From Streptomyces sp. NBC_01788 (GTDB lineage: Bacteria > Actinomycetota > Actinomycetes > Streptomycetales > Streptomycetaceae), in assembly GCF_035917575.1 (NCBI RefSeq), contig NZ_CP109090.1, positions 310,001-374,000 on the forward strand: DNA of 64,000 bases. Direction: 5' to 3'. Positions within the stretch are counted from its first letter, which is position 1. Every line of letters starts with the position of its first letter. Under the pieces are notes generated by a model, which did no database searches, was not told where the DNA came from, and saw only the letters and a list, made by a program, of their open reading frames with translations. Both the position numbers and the translations under genes were made by a program. This document shows positions 35,238 through 43,842 of the stretch, one piece after another.

Positions 35238-37124
35238 TCAGCTGTCCGGGGCTGTCTGGACCAAGGAGTCGTGCAAGGTCGACAGCTCGGTGGACAGGAA
35301 GGACGGCACCTCTCCGAGCGGTGCCGGGGCGGTCCCTGCACGGATCGCGCCGGCAAGAGCCGCGAGCGCTCGGTGCAGCTGATCGTCGCCGTGGGCACTG
35401 AACAGCGGGCGGGAAGCCCCGCGTGCCGCCTCACTGCCGCTGCCGGCCTGCTCCAGCGCCCAGCAGGCGGCGAGTACCCGGTAGGCCAGCCGTTGGGTGG
35501 CGACCACTGTGGGCCACATCAGCTCCGCGTCACCGCGCCGGACGGCCGAGGAGTTGACGCTCGCGTCGTAGGCCTGGAGTACGCCGATGGCCCGCATCTG
35601 AAGATCGCGTCGGGCCGCCCAGGCACCCGGGGTGGTGACCGCTCCGTCGGCCAGATGGTCCGATACGGCGCCGACTGCTTCCAGGGTGCGATCGATCGTC
35701 GCCGGGATGCGTGCCGCGGCCCCGGCTCGCATCGTCACCAGGAACACCGCGAGTGCCACGGCGCAGCCGATGGCGGTGTCGACGCCGCGGGCGAGCAGCA
35801 GTCCCCCCAGCCCGGAAACACGCTGTCCGCCGCTCACGATGGTCAGCGCGACGGTGGTGATGAAGACGACGGCCAGGGCGTAGTTGCGCACCACGATCAT
35901 CTCGATGGAGAACTGCAGCAGCACGACGGTCAGCGCGAGCCACAGGCCGGTGGGATGCGCGGTGAGCACGCCCAGTGCGAGGATCAGCCCGACCCAGGTG
36001 CCGACCAGACGCTCCAGACCGCGCTGCATGGTGCGGACCCAGTCGAAGCCCTGGTGCAGCATCAGCACCGCGGCTGCGATGGCCCAGTAGGCGTGGTCCA
36101 GACTGAGGGCGGCTCCGATCATTCCGGCCACCAGGGCCGCGGCGCCGACCCGCAGGGTGACGAGGAGCTGTTCCGACCCGGCCGTGACCGCTTGCCGCAC
36201 CAGGCCGACCGGCCCGGGGCCGCCGTGCGGGAGTTCCTCCTCGCGGGCCGCGGCATCAGCCGGGGAAGGGTGCTGGGCCTGAGCGGCGAGTCGTCGTGCG
36301 TGGTCGGGTACGGCGTGGTCCAGGGGTGCGTCGCGGGCTGCGGCCCGCATGGCCTCGGCGAAGATCAGATGCAGTTCGCGGTTGAGTCGGCGCAGCCTGT
36401 GCAACGTGCTGTCGGGGGTGGTGCGGATCGGCTGGTAGCTGACCAGCGCCGCCCATGACTCGTGCATCGCCAGGGCGGCCCAGTGCCGGGCGGTGTCCTG
36501 CCGGGGTGTGCCCACCGCCTCGGCGAACCGCGCCACCGCGTCACCGGCGGCCGCGACCGCGGACTTCTCCGGACCCCGAGGCCACAGCAGAGCGCCGGAC
36601 ATGTGGACCAGCCAGGCGAAGCCACCGCCCCCCAGCACCAGCAGGCCGGTGTGCAACGGGCCCAGGTGTTCCGCGTGCATCGAGGTGCCGGCGGCACAGG
36701 CGAGGGCGACCATGTAGGCCCCCGGTGGACCGACGGCCAGGGCGTTGCACAGCAGGGTCGCCACCATCGCGATGAGGGCGACCACGAGCACACCGACCCA
36801 CACGACAGCGGCAGCCCATATGCCCATCCCGACCGCGAACGCCAGGGACACCGCGATGAGCGCGAGCCTGCCTGCACGACAGAGGTAGGGCAGGGCGCTG
36901 CCGTACAACGCGGTGAAACCACCGATCGTCGCCACGAGACCGGCCGCAGTGTCGCCGGCGGCCCAGCCGATCACGACCGGCACACCCATGCACAGCCCCG
37001 CGCGTGCCGCGAACGGCCACCGCCGCCTCGCGTCACGCAGCGCGAACAGGGGGCGGATCCCGATCGGGCCCGGCCCCGGCGCGGGCGGGATCGGCGCGAG
37101 TGGCGCTGCCGGTCCTTGAGGCAT
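35238..37124 (-). CDS. FUSC-family (aromatic acid exporter-type) membrane protein
   Basis: 628 residues with two sets of membrane helices, one at about 35-170 and one at about 325-470 (YWAIAAAVLMLHQGFDWVRT then LERLVGTWVGLILALGVL, the FUSC signature). Helical cytoplasmic stretches lie between and after them. Such fusaric-acid-resistance proteins export aromatic acids. ATG at 37124 is the likely start, since the frame upstream is Pro/Arg-rich and lacks homology; its ribosome site is weak. A MarR gene follows downstream. Confidence 0.75.
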   Translation of the reverse strand: MPQGPAAPLAPIPPAPGPGPIGIRPLFALRDARRRWPFAARAGLCMGVPVVIGWAAGDTAAGLVATIGGFTALYGSALPYLCRAGRLALIAVSLAFAVGMGIWAAAVVWVGVLVVALIAMVATLLCNALAVGPPGAYMVALACAAGTSMHAEHLGPLHTGLLVLGGGGFAWLVHMSGALLWPRGPEKSAVAAAGDAVARFAEAVGTPRQDTARHWAALAMHESWAALVSYQPIRTTPDSTLHRLRRLNRELHLIFAEAMRAAARDAPLDHAVPDHARRLAAQAQHPSPADAAAREEELPHGGPGPVGLVRQAVTAGSEQLLVTLRVGAAALVAGMIGAALSLDHAYWAIAAAVLMLHQGFDWVRTMQRGLERLVGTWVGLILALGVLTAHPTGLWLALTVVLLQFSIEMIVVRNYALAVVFITTVALTIVSGGQRVSGLGGLLLARGVDTAIGCAVALAVFLVTMRAGAAARIPATIDRTLEAVGAVSDHLADGAVTTPGAWAARRDLQMRAIGVLQAYDASVNSSAVRRGDAELMWPTVVATQRLAYRVLAACWALEQAGSGSEAARGASRPLFSAHGDDQLHRALAALAGAIRAGTAPAPLGEVPSFLSTELSTLHDSLVQTAPDS

Positions 37125-37427
37125 GTTTCCAGCGCAGCACGGACAGCGTCCCGACGCTCGCCCTGCGCCCTTGCGCCCTTGGGCCCTGGGGCACTGGGGC
37201 ACTGGGCATTCCGTCCTGTGATCGACCTGGCTCTGGCGGAGGCGGGGAAGAGGGCCGATGCGGCGACGGAGCGTTGCCGTGCCGGTGAGCAGGGTCAGCC
37301 GGCTCGCACGAGGCATACCGCATGCGCCACGAACTTCTGCCGTCTCCACTGAGCAACATGAGGCCGACCGGGTGACGATGGACGTGTACTGACGTCACCA
37401 CGCTGCTCCCAAGAGGAGGTAGGTGTC
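37125..37427. other. divergent promoter region between FUSC and HdeD-like genes
   Basis: 303 bases without a gene. Around 37155-37205 short direct repeats occur (GCGCCCTT twice, GGGCACTG twice), giving a patch of low complexity. Promoters for both flanking genes must lie here. Confidence 0.4.
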
Positions 37428-38171
37428 ATGACATCTCCTTCCGGTGCCACATCTCCTTCCGATTCCCCGGGCCCTGGCCCCGTTCCCCCGCGCAGCACCG
37501 AGCCAGAAGCGCGAGGCACCGAGCCACAGGCGCGCGGCACCGAGCCGCAAGAAAGTCCGCTGGCCGAAGGCATGACGGCCCTGGCGAACATGGGCTGGCA
37601 GATCATGCTCACCATGGGCCTTGCCACCATCGCCCTGGGCGTCGTCGCCCTGGTCTGGCCGGGCGCGACGCTGCGGGTCGCCGGCGTGCTCTTCGGCATC
37701 TACTTGCTGGTCACCGGTGTCTTCCAGCTGGCCGGCGCCTTCGGCACGCACGTGCCCCGGCATCTTCGCGTACTGCATTTCATCACCGGTGCGGTCGCCA
37801 TTCTGCTGGGGCTGATCTCCTTCAAGGGCACCCTGGAGTCGATCCTGCTGCTCGCCCTGTGGATCGGCTTCAGCTGGCTGCTGCGCGGCACCACTGAGAC
37901 GGCTGCGGCGGCCTCCGCTCCGGAGATGCCGGCGCGCGGCTGGCACGTGGCCTTCGGCGTCATCGGAGCGCTGGCGGGTGTCGTGATGATCATCATGCCG
38001 TTCGCCACGATCGCGACGCTGACCCTGGTCGTGGGCGTCATGGCCATAGTTCTGGGCCTGACCGAGGTGATCCGCGCCATCAGGACACGCGTCGAGATCG
38101 GCCATCTCGCTGCGGGCACGGCCACCCAGCGGCGGCCTATGTTCCACGCCCGTCCGCACCCCCAGCACTGA
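37428..38171 (+). CDS. HdeD/DUF308-type membrane protein
   Basis: 247 residues. A Pro/Ser-rich cytoplasmic N-terminus has a short ARGTEPQ duplication (residues about 28-42). Six hydrophobic segments follow, arranged as the DUF308 pairs (GLATIALGVVALVWPGATLR and FGVIGALAGVVMIIMPFATI). HdeD-like proteins are linked to acid or envelope stress. AGGAGGT precedes ATG 37428. It is divergent from the FUSC exporter. Confidence 0.75.
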   Translation: MTSPSGATSPSDSPGPGPVPPRSTEPEARGTEPQARGTEPQESPLAEGMTALANMGWQIMLTMGLATIALGVVALVWPGATLRVAGVLFGIYLLVTGVFQLAGAFGTHVPRHLRVLHFITGAVAILLGLISFKGTLESILLLALWIGFSWLLRGTTETAAAASAPEMPARGWHVAFGVIGALAGVVMIIMPFATIATLTLVVGVMAIVLGLTEVIRAIRTRVEIGHLAAGTATQRRPMFHARPHPQH

Positions 38172-38187
38172 CCGACGGAGCCAAACC

Positions 38188-38218
38188 GGTCGGCCTGCCG
38201 CGTGAGCGGCGGCCGACC
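38188..38218 (+). terminator. hairpin terminator after the HdeD-like gene
   Basis: GGTCGGCC-T-GCCGC (38188-38201) pairs with GCGGC-GGCCGACC (38206-38218) over a GTGA loop, with one bulged base. It starts 17 bases past the stop. Confidence 0.65.
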
Positions 38219-38253
38219 ACTGCGGAGCCGCCGCCGAGACCCTCGCCGACGTC

Positions 38254-38412
38254 CTACCGGCCGACCCCGGTAGCCGCGAACTTGTACGCGGGGCCGCCAG
38301 TGCCGTTCCCCAGGGGGTCACCGCCCTGGATCATGAAGCCCTCAATAATCCGGTGGAAGACCGGGCCGTCGTACAGCGACTCCGAGTTCGGCCTGCCCGT
38401 GGTGTTGAATAT
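38254..38412 (-). pseudogene. internal relic of a peptidyl-prolyl isomerase (cyclophilin) gene
   Basis: The minus strand encodes [20 protein letters not shown] and then [20 protein letters not shown] before a premature stop. This is the cyclophilin core, with the catalytic Arg in FHR and GFMIQGGD. Both the N-terminal strand region and everything after GGPAYKF are missing, so only about 50 of about 170 codons remain. Its 5' break abuts the methyltransferase start at 38419. Confidence 0.75.
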
Positions 38413-38418
38413 GGCTCC

Positions 38419-39336
38419 ATGACCGAGAGCGGGCGTGCGGCGAGCCGGACGGCGGTGCTGGTCTGCCAGGGGCGAGCGGCCGCGCATGGGAGGGCTGCCA
38501 CGGACCAGTTCGCGGATCCGGTGGCGGTAGGGCTACTGGGCGTCGCGGAACGCACGACCGTGGACCAGGTACGCGCGAACACTCCGCCGGAGGGTTGGCG
38601 GGAGCGCACCGCGTACGAGAGTGTGCGGGCGTGCGCCGAGGTGGTCGTGCCGCGGACGGTCGCGATCGACAGGGCACTGCGCGCCCGTGTGACCGGCCAG
38701 CTCGTGATCCTCGGCGCCGGCCTGGATACGCGGGCGTGGCGTCTGCCCGAGCTCGCGCAGACAGATGTGTGGGAGGTCGACCATCCGGCCTCCCAGCAAG
38801 ACAAGCGCGCCCGCCTCGCCGGGACCGCCCCAGTGCTCCGAGGGCCGGACGAGGGCGAAGTCCACCACGCCGAGCTGCCGGCCACCGCCCGTTCCGTGCG
38901 GTTCACGCCCGTCGATTTCGCCGTCGACGATCTCGGTGCGGCGTTGGATGCCGCGGGGCACGACCCGTCCGCGCCGACGACATGGCTGTGGGAGGGCGTC
39001 GTCCCGTACCTCACGCGCGACGAGGTGCGCGCCACGGTGGCCGCAGTCGCCGCCCGGACGGTCCCGGGCAGTGCACTCGTCGTCAACTACCAGGCGCCGT
39101 CGGCGAGGGTGGCCGCGGGGCGGCTGCTGACACGCGTGCTCGGCGGTTCCGTCACATCGGGCGAACCATGGCGCTCGCTGTGGAAGCCGCAGCGGATGGC
39201 CGCACTGCTCGCGGAGTACGGCCTGAGGGTGGTGTCGGACGACAACCTCCTCGCCCTCGCACACACCCTCGGCAGCCCGGCACGCGGGCGGACATCCTTG
39301 CGGTCAGGACGCGTAGCCGTCGCGGAGAGCCACTGA
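38419..39336 (+). CDS. class I SAM-dependent methyltransferase (LCMT/TIGR00027-like)
   Basis: 305 residues of the Ppm1/leucine carboxyl methyltransferase-like branch: [23 protein letters not shown]-binding [19 protein letters not shown] then [15 protein letters not shown], and [19 protein letters not shown]. Such proteins in actinobacteria often methylate small natural products. ATG at 38419 starts where homology starts, but no Shine-Dalgarno is visible. The leader is immediately preceded by the cyclophilin relic, so the original promoter region may be lost. Confidence 0.75.
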   Translation: MTESGRAASRTAVLVCQGRAAAHGRAATDQFADPVAVGLLGVAERTTVDQVRANTPPEGWRERTAYESVRACAEVVVPRTVAIDRALRARVTGQLVILGAGLDTRAWRLPELAQTDVWEVDHPASQQDKRARLAGTAPVLRGPDEGEVHHAELPATARSVRFTPVDFAVDDLGAALDAAGHDPSAPTTWLWEGVVPYLTRDEVRATVAAVAARTVPGSALVVNYQAPSARVAAGRLLTRVLGGSVTSGEPWRSLWKPQRMAALLAEYGLRVVSDDNLLALAHTLGSPARGRTSLRSGRVAVAESH

Positions 39337-39489
39337 CGTGGTCCGGTCGCTTCGTTGAAGACGGCGAGGATGCGGGGGTGGTCCGGGTGCTCGTGCAGGT
39401 CCGGTGGGACGGGCCCACTGGCGGCCGGTCCGGCTCTGATGCATCATCTCCCGCCTCGCGTAGGCGACTTGGCGGCCACTGGCGTTCTC

Positions 39490-40158
39490 TCAGTGAACTG
39501 ACCGTCTGTGGTGCGCCAGCTCACCGATGAGGGCCGCGGCGTGTTCGTCGCCGCCTGCGCACCACCACACGGCCGCGCCCTGATGCGTGGCAGCATGAAG
39601 GCCCAGCCGGTGGTCGGAGCAGACCGGCCAGACCTGCCAGGTTTGTTTCATGAGGTCGTCCTGGATGAGATCGGCGACCGCCGTCACCGCACCCGCAGGT
39701 GTGTCACCCGTGCATGCGTGCAGTCCCCCGTCGCCGACCAGGAGGCGGCCGTCGGAAAGTTCGATCCCGGCGGACACGGGCGTGAATTCCTCCAGGAGCA
39801 CCAGCCGCGGTTCGCCGTCGATGCCGGCGGTGGGCAGGTCGCGTGCGACGACGCGGAGTGCCTGCCGCAGGGCCGCGAGTCGCTCAGGGGCCAGGTCGAA
39901 GCCGGGATCGAACCCGGTCTTCTCGAGGATCCGCCGGGCGAGGTCGGCCATCTCCGATGCGGGCACCTGTGCGGGGTCGCGTTCCACGACCTCGCGCACG
40001 GCCTCCCAGGAGTGGCCCCAGTCCAGCAGTTCGCAGGCCAACTCGACCACATCCTGCGGGGCGAGTCGATGCTCGCGCAGTCCGAGGTGGACGCGCGTGC
40101 AGAGGCGATCGATCCGCTGCATGGGGGTCCCCGCATCGGTGACAGGCTCAGTGTCCAT
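39490..40158 (-). CDS. conserved hypothetical protein
   Basis: 222 residues, acidic, soluble, mostly helical in the first half (VHLGLREHRLAPQDVVELAC then WGHSWEAVREVVERDP). The C-terminal half looks beta-rich (LVLLEEFTPVSAGIELSDGR). Codon use is like its neighbours. I do not recognise a domain. The second ATG (40122) is an alternative start. It lies alone next to the amidohydrolase relic. Confidence 0.55.
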   Translation of the reverse strand: MDTEPVTDAGTPMQRIDRLCTRVHLGLREHRLAPQDVVELACELLDWGHSWEAVREVVERDPAQVPASEMADLARRILEKTGFDPGFDLAPERLAALRQALRVVARDLPTAGIDGEPRLVLLEEFTPVSAGIELSDGRLLVGDGGLHACTGDTPAGAVTAVADLIQDDLMKQTWQVWPVCSDHRLGLHAATHQGAAVWWCAGGDEHAAALIGELAHHRRSVH

Positions 40159-40215
40159 GAGATCAGTCTGGTGGCTGCGCCACGGGCACGACCAGGCACC
40201 TTTCCTGGGCGGGTG

Positions 40216-40485
40216 TCAGACTCGGTAGCTGATGCGGCCGTTCGACATGGTGAGCGGGACCGGGGTCTGTGCGAGTTCGTCCGACGGGGTGGTGAGCGGG
40301 TCCAGGGCGAAGGCGGTGAGGTCGGCTCGCAGGCTGCGCGCGATGCGTCCGGCGCGGTCGGCTTCGCCTGCCGCGATCGCGGCGTGGGTGGTGTAGCCCT
40401 CCAGCGCAATGAGCGGGGTGAGCGCCCGCTCCGGGCAGACGGGCGTGATGTCGGTGCCCGCGTGGCGGCGCAGCTGGGCGTAGGC
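40216..40485 (-). pseudogene. C-terminal relic of a YtcJ-type amidohydrolase
   Basis: The minus strand reads ALTPLIALEGYTTHAAIAAG, EADRAGRIARSLRADLTAFA, LDPLTTPSDELAQTPVPLTM and SNGRISYRV to a TGA at 40218-40216. This is the C-terminal composite beta-domain of metal-dependent amidohydrolases. The catalytic barrel is absent; at about 40485 the sequence changes into TetR coding on the other strand. Confidence 0.7.
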
Positions 40486-40489
40486 GAGG

Positions 40490-40779
40490 TGCTGGCGCAC
40501 TACGAACAGGCCGTGAAGGTGCTGATCGAGGCCGGCTTCGCGGTTGCGGACGTCATGCCGGTGATCACCGCTCTGGACAACCTGGTCCTGGGCTCGGCGC
40601 TGGATCTCGCCGCGCCGGAGAGTATGTGGCGGCCAGCTCCGGACGGTTCGACTCCCCTGCTCCAGCGTGCGCTTGCCGCCGTCGGCAGCGGGCGCCGCGC
40701 CGACGCGGCGTTCGATCTGACCCTGGCCGGCTTCCTTGACCATGTCCGCGGCCTCGCGGCGTCCGCGGGTCCCGTCTGA
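40490..40779 (+). pseudogene. C-terminal relic of a TetR-family regulator
   Basis: The plus strand reads HYEQAVKVLIEAGFAVADVM, PVITALDNLVLGSALDLAAP and RRADAAFDLTLAGFLDHVRG to a TGA at 40777-40779. This matches the C-terminal ligand domain of TetR-type repressors of the TetR_C_1 kind (ITALDNLVLGSALD). The HTH is missing. Together with the amidohydrolase fragment it represents a divergent pair with its centre deleted. Confidence 0.7.
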
Positions 40780-40858
40780 AATCAGTACGGCGCGAGCGAG
40801 TAGTAGTACTTCGTTAGGTTGATTTGATCTTGGGTGCCGAGTCCGGCAGGCTGCCCGT

Positions 40859-42094
40859 GTGGACTTGGGGGAGATCGAGCAGCTCCGGGGTGAGTTGGCC
40901 GCGTTCGTGGCCGAGGTGTTCGCGTCGGTGCCGCGCCGGGATCAGCGGGCGAAGGGCGACTGCTACCTGCGCGGGTTGATGCTGGACGGTCGCAGGAAGT
41001 CGATCCAGCCGATGGCCGAGCGGCTGCCGGACGGCGATATGCAGGCGTTGCAGCAGTTCGTGAACCAGTCGCCGTGGGACCACGCCGCGGTGTTGCGGGC
41101 GGTGGCCGTCAAGACGGTCCCCGTCGTCGATCCCCTGGTGTGGGTGATCGACGACGTGTCGTTCCCCAAGGACGGGAAGATGTCGGCGGGGGTGGCCCGG
41201 CAGTGGTGTGGGGCGCTGGGCAAGCAGTCCAACTGCCAGGTCGCGGTCAGCCTGCATGCCGCGTCCGACACCGCCTCCGTGCCGATCTCGTGGCGGCTGT
41301 TCCTGCCGCAGGAGTGGCAGGACGCCGCCGGACGCCGGGCCAGGGCGGGGGTGCCCGAGGAGGTGGGGCACCGGGAGAAGTGGCGGCTGGCCCTGGATCT
41401 GATCGACGAGGCGATCGGCTGGGACCTCGTCCCGCAGGTGATCGTCGCGGATGCCGGGTACGGGCAGAACACCGCGTTCCGGCAGGCTCTGGCCGACCGC
41501 GGACTGGACTTCGTCGTCGCGGTGCGGGCGGACGAATCCGCCCATCCGCACGACGCCGTGCCCACCGCACCGGCCTGGAGCGGGACCGGCCGCAAGCCCG
41601 CCCTGCGCTACCGCACCGGAGCGCTCTCGTTGAAGGACCTGGCCGCCGAAACCGGCCGCAAGGCCTACCGGCAGGCGACCTGGCGCACAGGGTCCAAGGG
41701 GCCGATGCGCTCGAGATTCCGGGTGCGGATCGTGCGTCCGGCCGGTGTCGCGGCCCGCAGACACGCGATGGCCCGGGCGGGCGGCTCCACCGCCTGGGAC
41801 GGCGTTCTGCCCCCGGCGACACTGCTGAGTGAATGGCCCGCCGACGAGAAGACACCCACCGAGTACTGGCTGACCAACCTGCCCGCCGACACCCCCCTGC
41901 GGCACCTGGCCCGCCTGGCGAAGATGCGCTGGCGGATCGAGCACGACTACCGCGAGATGAAGCACGGCCTGGGCCTGGACCACTTCGAAGGCCGCACCTG
42001 GCGCGGCTGGCACCACCACGCCACCCTCGTCACCGCCGCCCACGCCTTCCTCACCCTCCGCCGCCTCGACCCAAAAGCAACAGCGCCGGCCTGA
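40859..42094 (+). CDS. IS701-family transposase
   Basis: 411 residues in the zero frame. DDE-type catalytic residues are visible in LVWVIDDVSFPK (first Asp), QVIVADAGYGQNTAFRQAL (second Asp) and MRWRIEHDYREMKHGLGLDH (Glu). The start is GTG at 40859. The zero frame stops soon after RRLDPKATAPA. The -1 frame continues with GLTFYQVLDTLQDLIRAWTG and TCPTCHRSIP to a TAA at 42217, which looks like the authentic C-terminus of such enzymes. A canonical C_CCA_AAA slippery heptamer sits exactly at the switch. Confidence 0.9.
   Translation: MDLGEIEQLRGELAAFVAEVFASVPRRDQRAKGDCYLRGLMLDGRRKSIQPMAERLPDGDMQALQQFVNQSPWDHAAVLRAVAVKTVPVVDPLVWVIDDVSFPKDGKMSAGVARQWCGALGKQSNCQVAVSLHAASDTASVPISWRLFLPQEWQDAAGRRARAGVPEEVGHREKWRLALDLIDEAIGWDLVPQVIVADAGYGQNTAFRQALADRGLDFVVAVRADESAHPHDAVPTAPAWSGTGRKPALRYRTGALSLKDLAAETGRKAYRQATWRTGSKGPMRSRFRVRIVRPAGVAARRHAMARAGGSTAWDGVLPPATLLSEWPADEKTPTEYWLTNLPADTPLRHLARLAKMRWRIEHDYREMKHGLGLDHFEGRTWRGWHHHATLVTAAHAFLTLRRLDPKATAPA
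42070..42076 (+). other. candidate -1 frameshift site C_CCA_AAA in the transposase gene
   Basis: The heptamer CCCAAAA is in the correct phase (zero-frame codons CCA AAA, transposase residues 405-406). Slippage to CCC AAA opens the -1 frame through 42216, giving a product of about 453 residues that ends inside the right inverted repeat. Confidence 0.55.
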
Positions 42095-42389
42095 CCTTCT
42101 ACCAGGTCCTCGACACGCTCCAGGACCTCATACGCGCATGGACCGGCACATGCCCCACCTGCCACCGCAGCATCCCCGCTTCAGCTCCGCCAGAACACCA
42201 CCCACGCCAGCCAACCTAACGAAGTACTAGTAGCAGCGCAGTCGTCAAATCCTCGCCAACATGAGGGAGTTCCGGGTGGTGCCATTGCGTGGCGTCAATG
42301 CCCGCCCGGGGGATGGGAGTCGGGCACGCTCTCAGTCACAGTGGACGTACTCGGCCGAGAGGGAAGCCGTGGCGGGGGAAGGAAGACCG

Positions 42390-42956
42390 ATGACGGAACC
42401 CGGCCTGTTCGAGCTGGAAGCCGTTGTGGTGGGGCAGCCGAAGCGTTCACGGTGGCGCACATACGTGGGCCCCGCCCTGGCCGTGTCCACCGTGGAGGGG
42501 ACCCCGCCCGCCTGGGTCGCGTACCCCGACGACACGTACTCCGTCCTCACGAAAACATCCGGCGAGTTCATCGTCGGTATCGAGCAGTTCGGGCCGGTGG
42601 AGTTCCGCTTCACCGACGCCGAGGGCCGGGAGGTCGGCACCGCCGGCGCCCGTGGACTCGTCAAGACCCGGCAGCTGAGCCTCCGGACGGAGCAGGGGCG
42701 CCGACTCCTTCTGACGCGGCCGGGTCTCCTGCACTCCGAATGGCATCTCACGGAGACCGATCCGGAAGAGAGCCCGGCGCCGGAGATCTTCGGCCGGGTC
42801 ACGGTGAGCACCATCGACTCGTGGATCGGGTTGCAGCAGTACGTGGTCGAGATGGACCCTCGCCTGGACGCCTCCGAACGGCGGACCGTCGTCGCCTCGG
42901 TCGTCTGCCTGCACCTGCTCCGCCGGCCTCCGGGTGGCAGCGCCACGCCGGCGTGA
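42390..42956 (+). CDS. scramblase/LURP-like (Tubby-fold) protein
   Basis: 188 residues. Beta-rich repeats such as YSVLTKTSGEFIVGIEQFGP, VEFRFTDAEGREVGTAG and SLRTEQGRRLLLTRPG precede TIDSWIGLQQYVVEMDPRLD and a terminal hydrophobic helix VVASVVCLHLL. The order of twisted beta segments around a hydrophobic helix recalls phospholipid scramblase or LURP-one-related proteins, but the match is by pattern only. ATG at 42390 follows GGAAGGAAG. It lies just beyond the IS701 element. Confidence 0.55.
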   Translation: MTEPGLFELEAVVVGQPKRSRWRTYVGPALAVSTVEGTPPAWVAYPDDTYSVLTKTSGEFIVGIEQFGPVEFRFTDAEGREVGTAGARGLVKTRQLSLRTEQGRRLLLTRPGLLHSEWHLTETDPEESPAPEIFGRVTVSTIDSWIGLQQYVVEMDPRLDASERRTVVASVVCLHLLRRPPGGSATPA

Positions 42957-43117
42957 GAGGGGCCCTGGTGCTGTGTCCGGGACGGTTCGTGGATGTCCTG
43001 TTGACCACGGCGCCGACCCCGAAACCGGTGCGTCGCCCTGATCATGCAGCGCCTGGCCGACGCCGCCGCCCCGGGAGACCTCCGTAAGGGCAGCTCGTGA
43101 GCTGATTTCGAACCTTC

Positions 43118-43693
43118 TCAGTCGAACTGGTCCTGGTTCGTGAGTTGTTGGGCAGCGCCTGCCATTTCGGCGGTGAGGGCCCAGCGCTCGTGGTCTCTCC
43201 ATTCGCCATTGATGAACTGGAAGGCGGTCGAGTAGCCCTCGCGCCGGAAACCCAGCCGTTGGATCAGCTTCAGGGAGGCAGTGTTGTCGGGCTGGACGTT
43301 CGCCTCGAGCCGGTGCAGCCCAAGTTCGCCGAAGGCGTGCTGGATGATGAGCCTCACTCCTTCGGTCATGTAGCCGCGACCGGTCGTGGAGGCGTATGCG
43401 GTGTAGCCCAGGGTTCCGTTCTGGAGGGCGCCTCGGACAATGTTGTTGATGTTGGCGCCGCCGACGATTGCGCCGGTGCTGCGACGGCAGATCACGAAGC
43501 CTACGTGCGTGGGCTGTTCCAACCGCTTGAGGTAGGCGTCGAACGCTTCCTCCGTGTGGTCGCGGGCGCCCAGCCAGCGGTGGAGCATGTCGGCGCTGTC
43601 CTGAGCCAGCGCTGTCAACTCGTCGTAGTCCTGGCGACGGACGTGGCGAACAGCCACTCGCGGCCCTTGCAGGAGGTGGCTGGTGGCTGGCAT
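43118..43693 (-). CDS. GNAT N-acetyltransferase, RimJ/RimL-like
   Basis: 191 residues. VAVRHVRRQDYDELTALAQD, GFVICRRSTGAIVGGANINN, LGYTAYASTTGRGYMTEGVR (acetyl-CoA loop) and LHRLEANVQPDNTASLKLIQ followed by RLGFRREGYS are the ordered RimJ-type motifs. It probably acetylates a protein N-terminus or a small molecule. Monocistronic, convergent with the preceding gene. Confidence 0.8.
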   Translation of the reverse strand: MPATSHLLQGPRVAVRHVRRQDYDELTALAQDSADMLHRWLGARDHTEEAFDAYLKRLEQPTHVGFVICRRSTGAIVGGANINNIVRGALQNGTLGYTAYASTTGRGYMTEGVRLIIQHAFGELGLHRLEANVQPDNTASLKLIQRLGFRREGYSTAFQFINGEWRDHERWALTAEMAGAAQQLTNQDQFD

Positions 43694-43842
43694 CCAGCGA
43701 TTTTATGCAATCGACTTCTTCGACGCGCCGCTGCCTCGGGCCTGAACGACCGGAGTGACACGGGTGGGCGAGCTGTCCGTCGCCGTCTCCCCGTCATGTG
43801 CCGGCCACCGGTGGCGCCCGAGCTACTGCATATGATGCGCAG

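Larger units (their letters stand above)
40806..42227 (+). mobile_element. complete IS701-family insertion sequence, 1422 bp
   Basis: Bounded by perfect 16-bp terminal inverted repeats GTACTTCGTTAGGTTG (40806-40821 and, inverted, 42212-42227). Flanked by the direct repeat TAGTA on both sides (40801-40805 and 42228-42232). It carries one transposase gene whose extended frame ends inside the right terminal repeat. Intact ends and an intact target duplication point to recent insertion. Confidence 0.9.

Noticed and set aside
39350..39489. Minus-strand string HEHPDHPRILAVFNEAT before the hypothetical gene
   Set aside because: Looks protein-like but is only about 20 codons with no start, stop context or known family that I can support.
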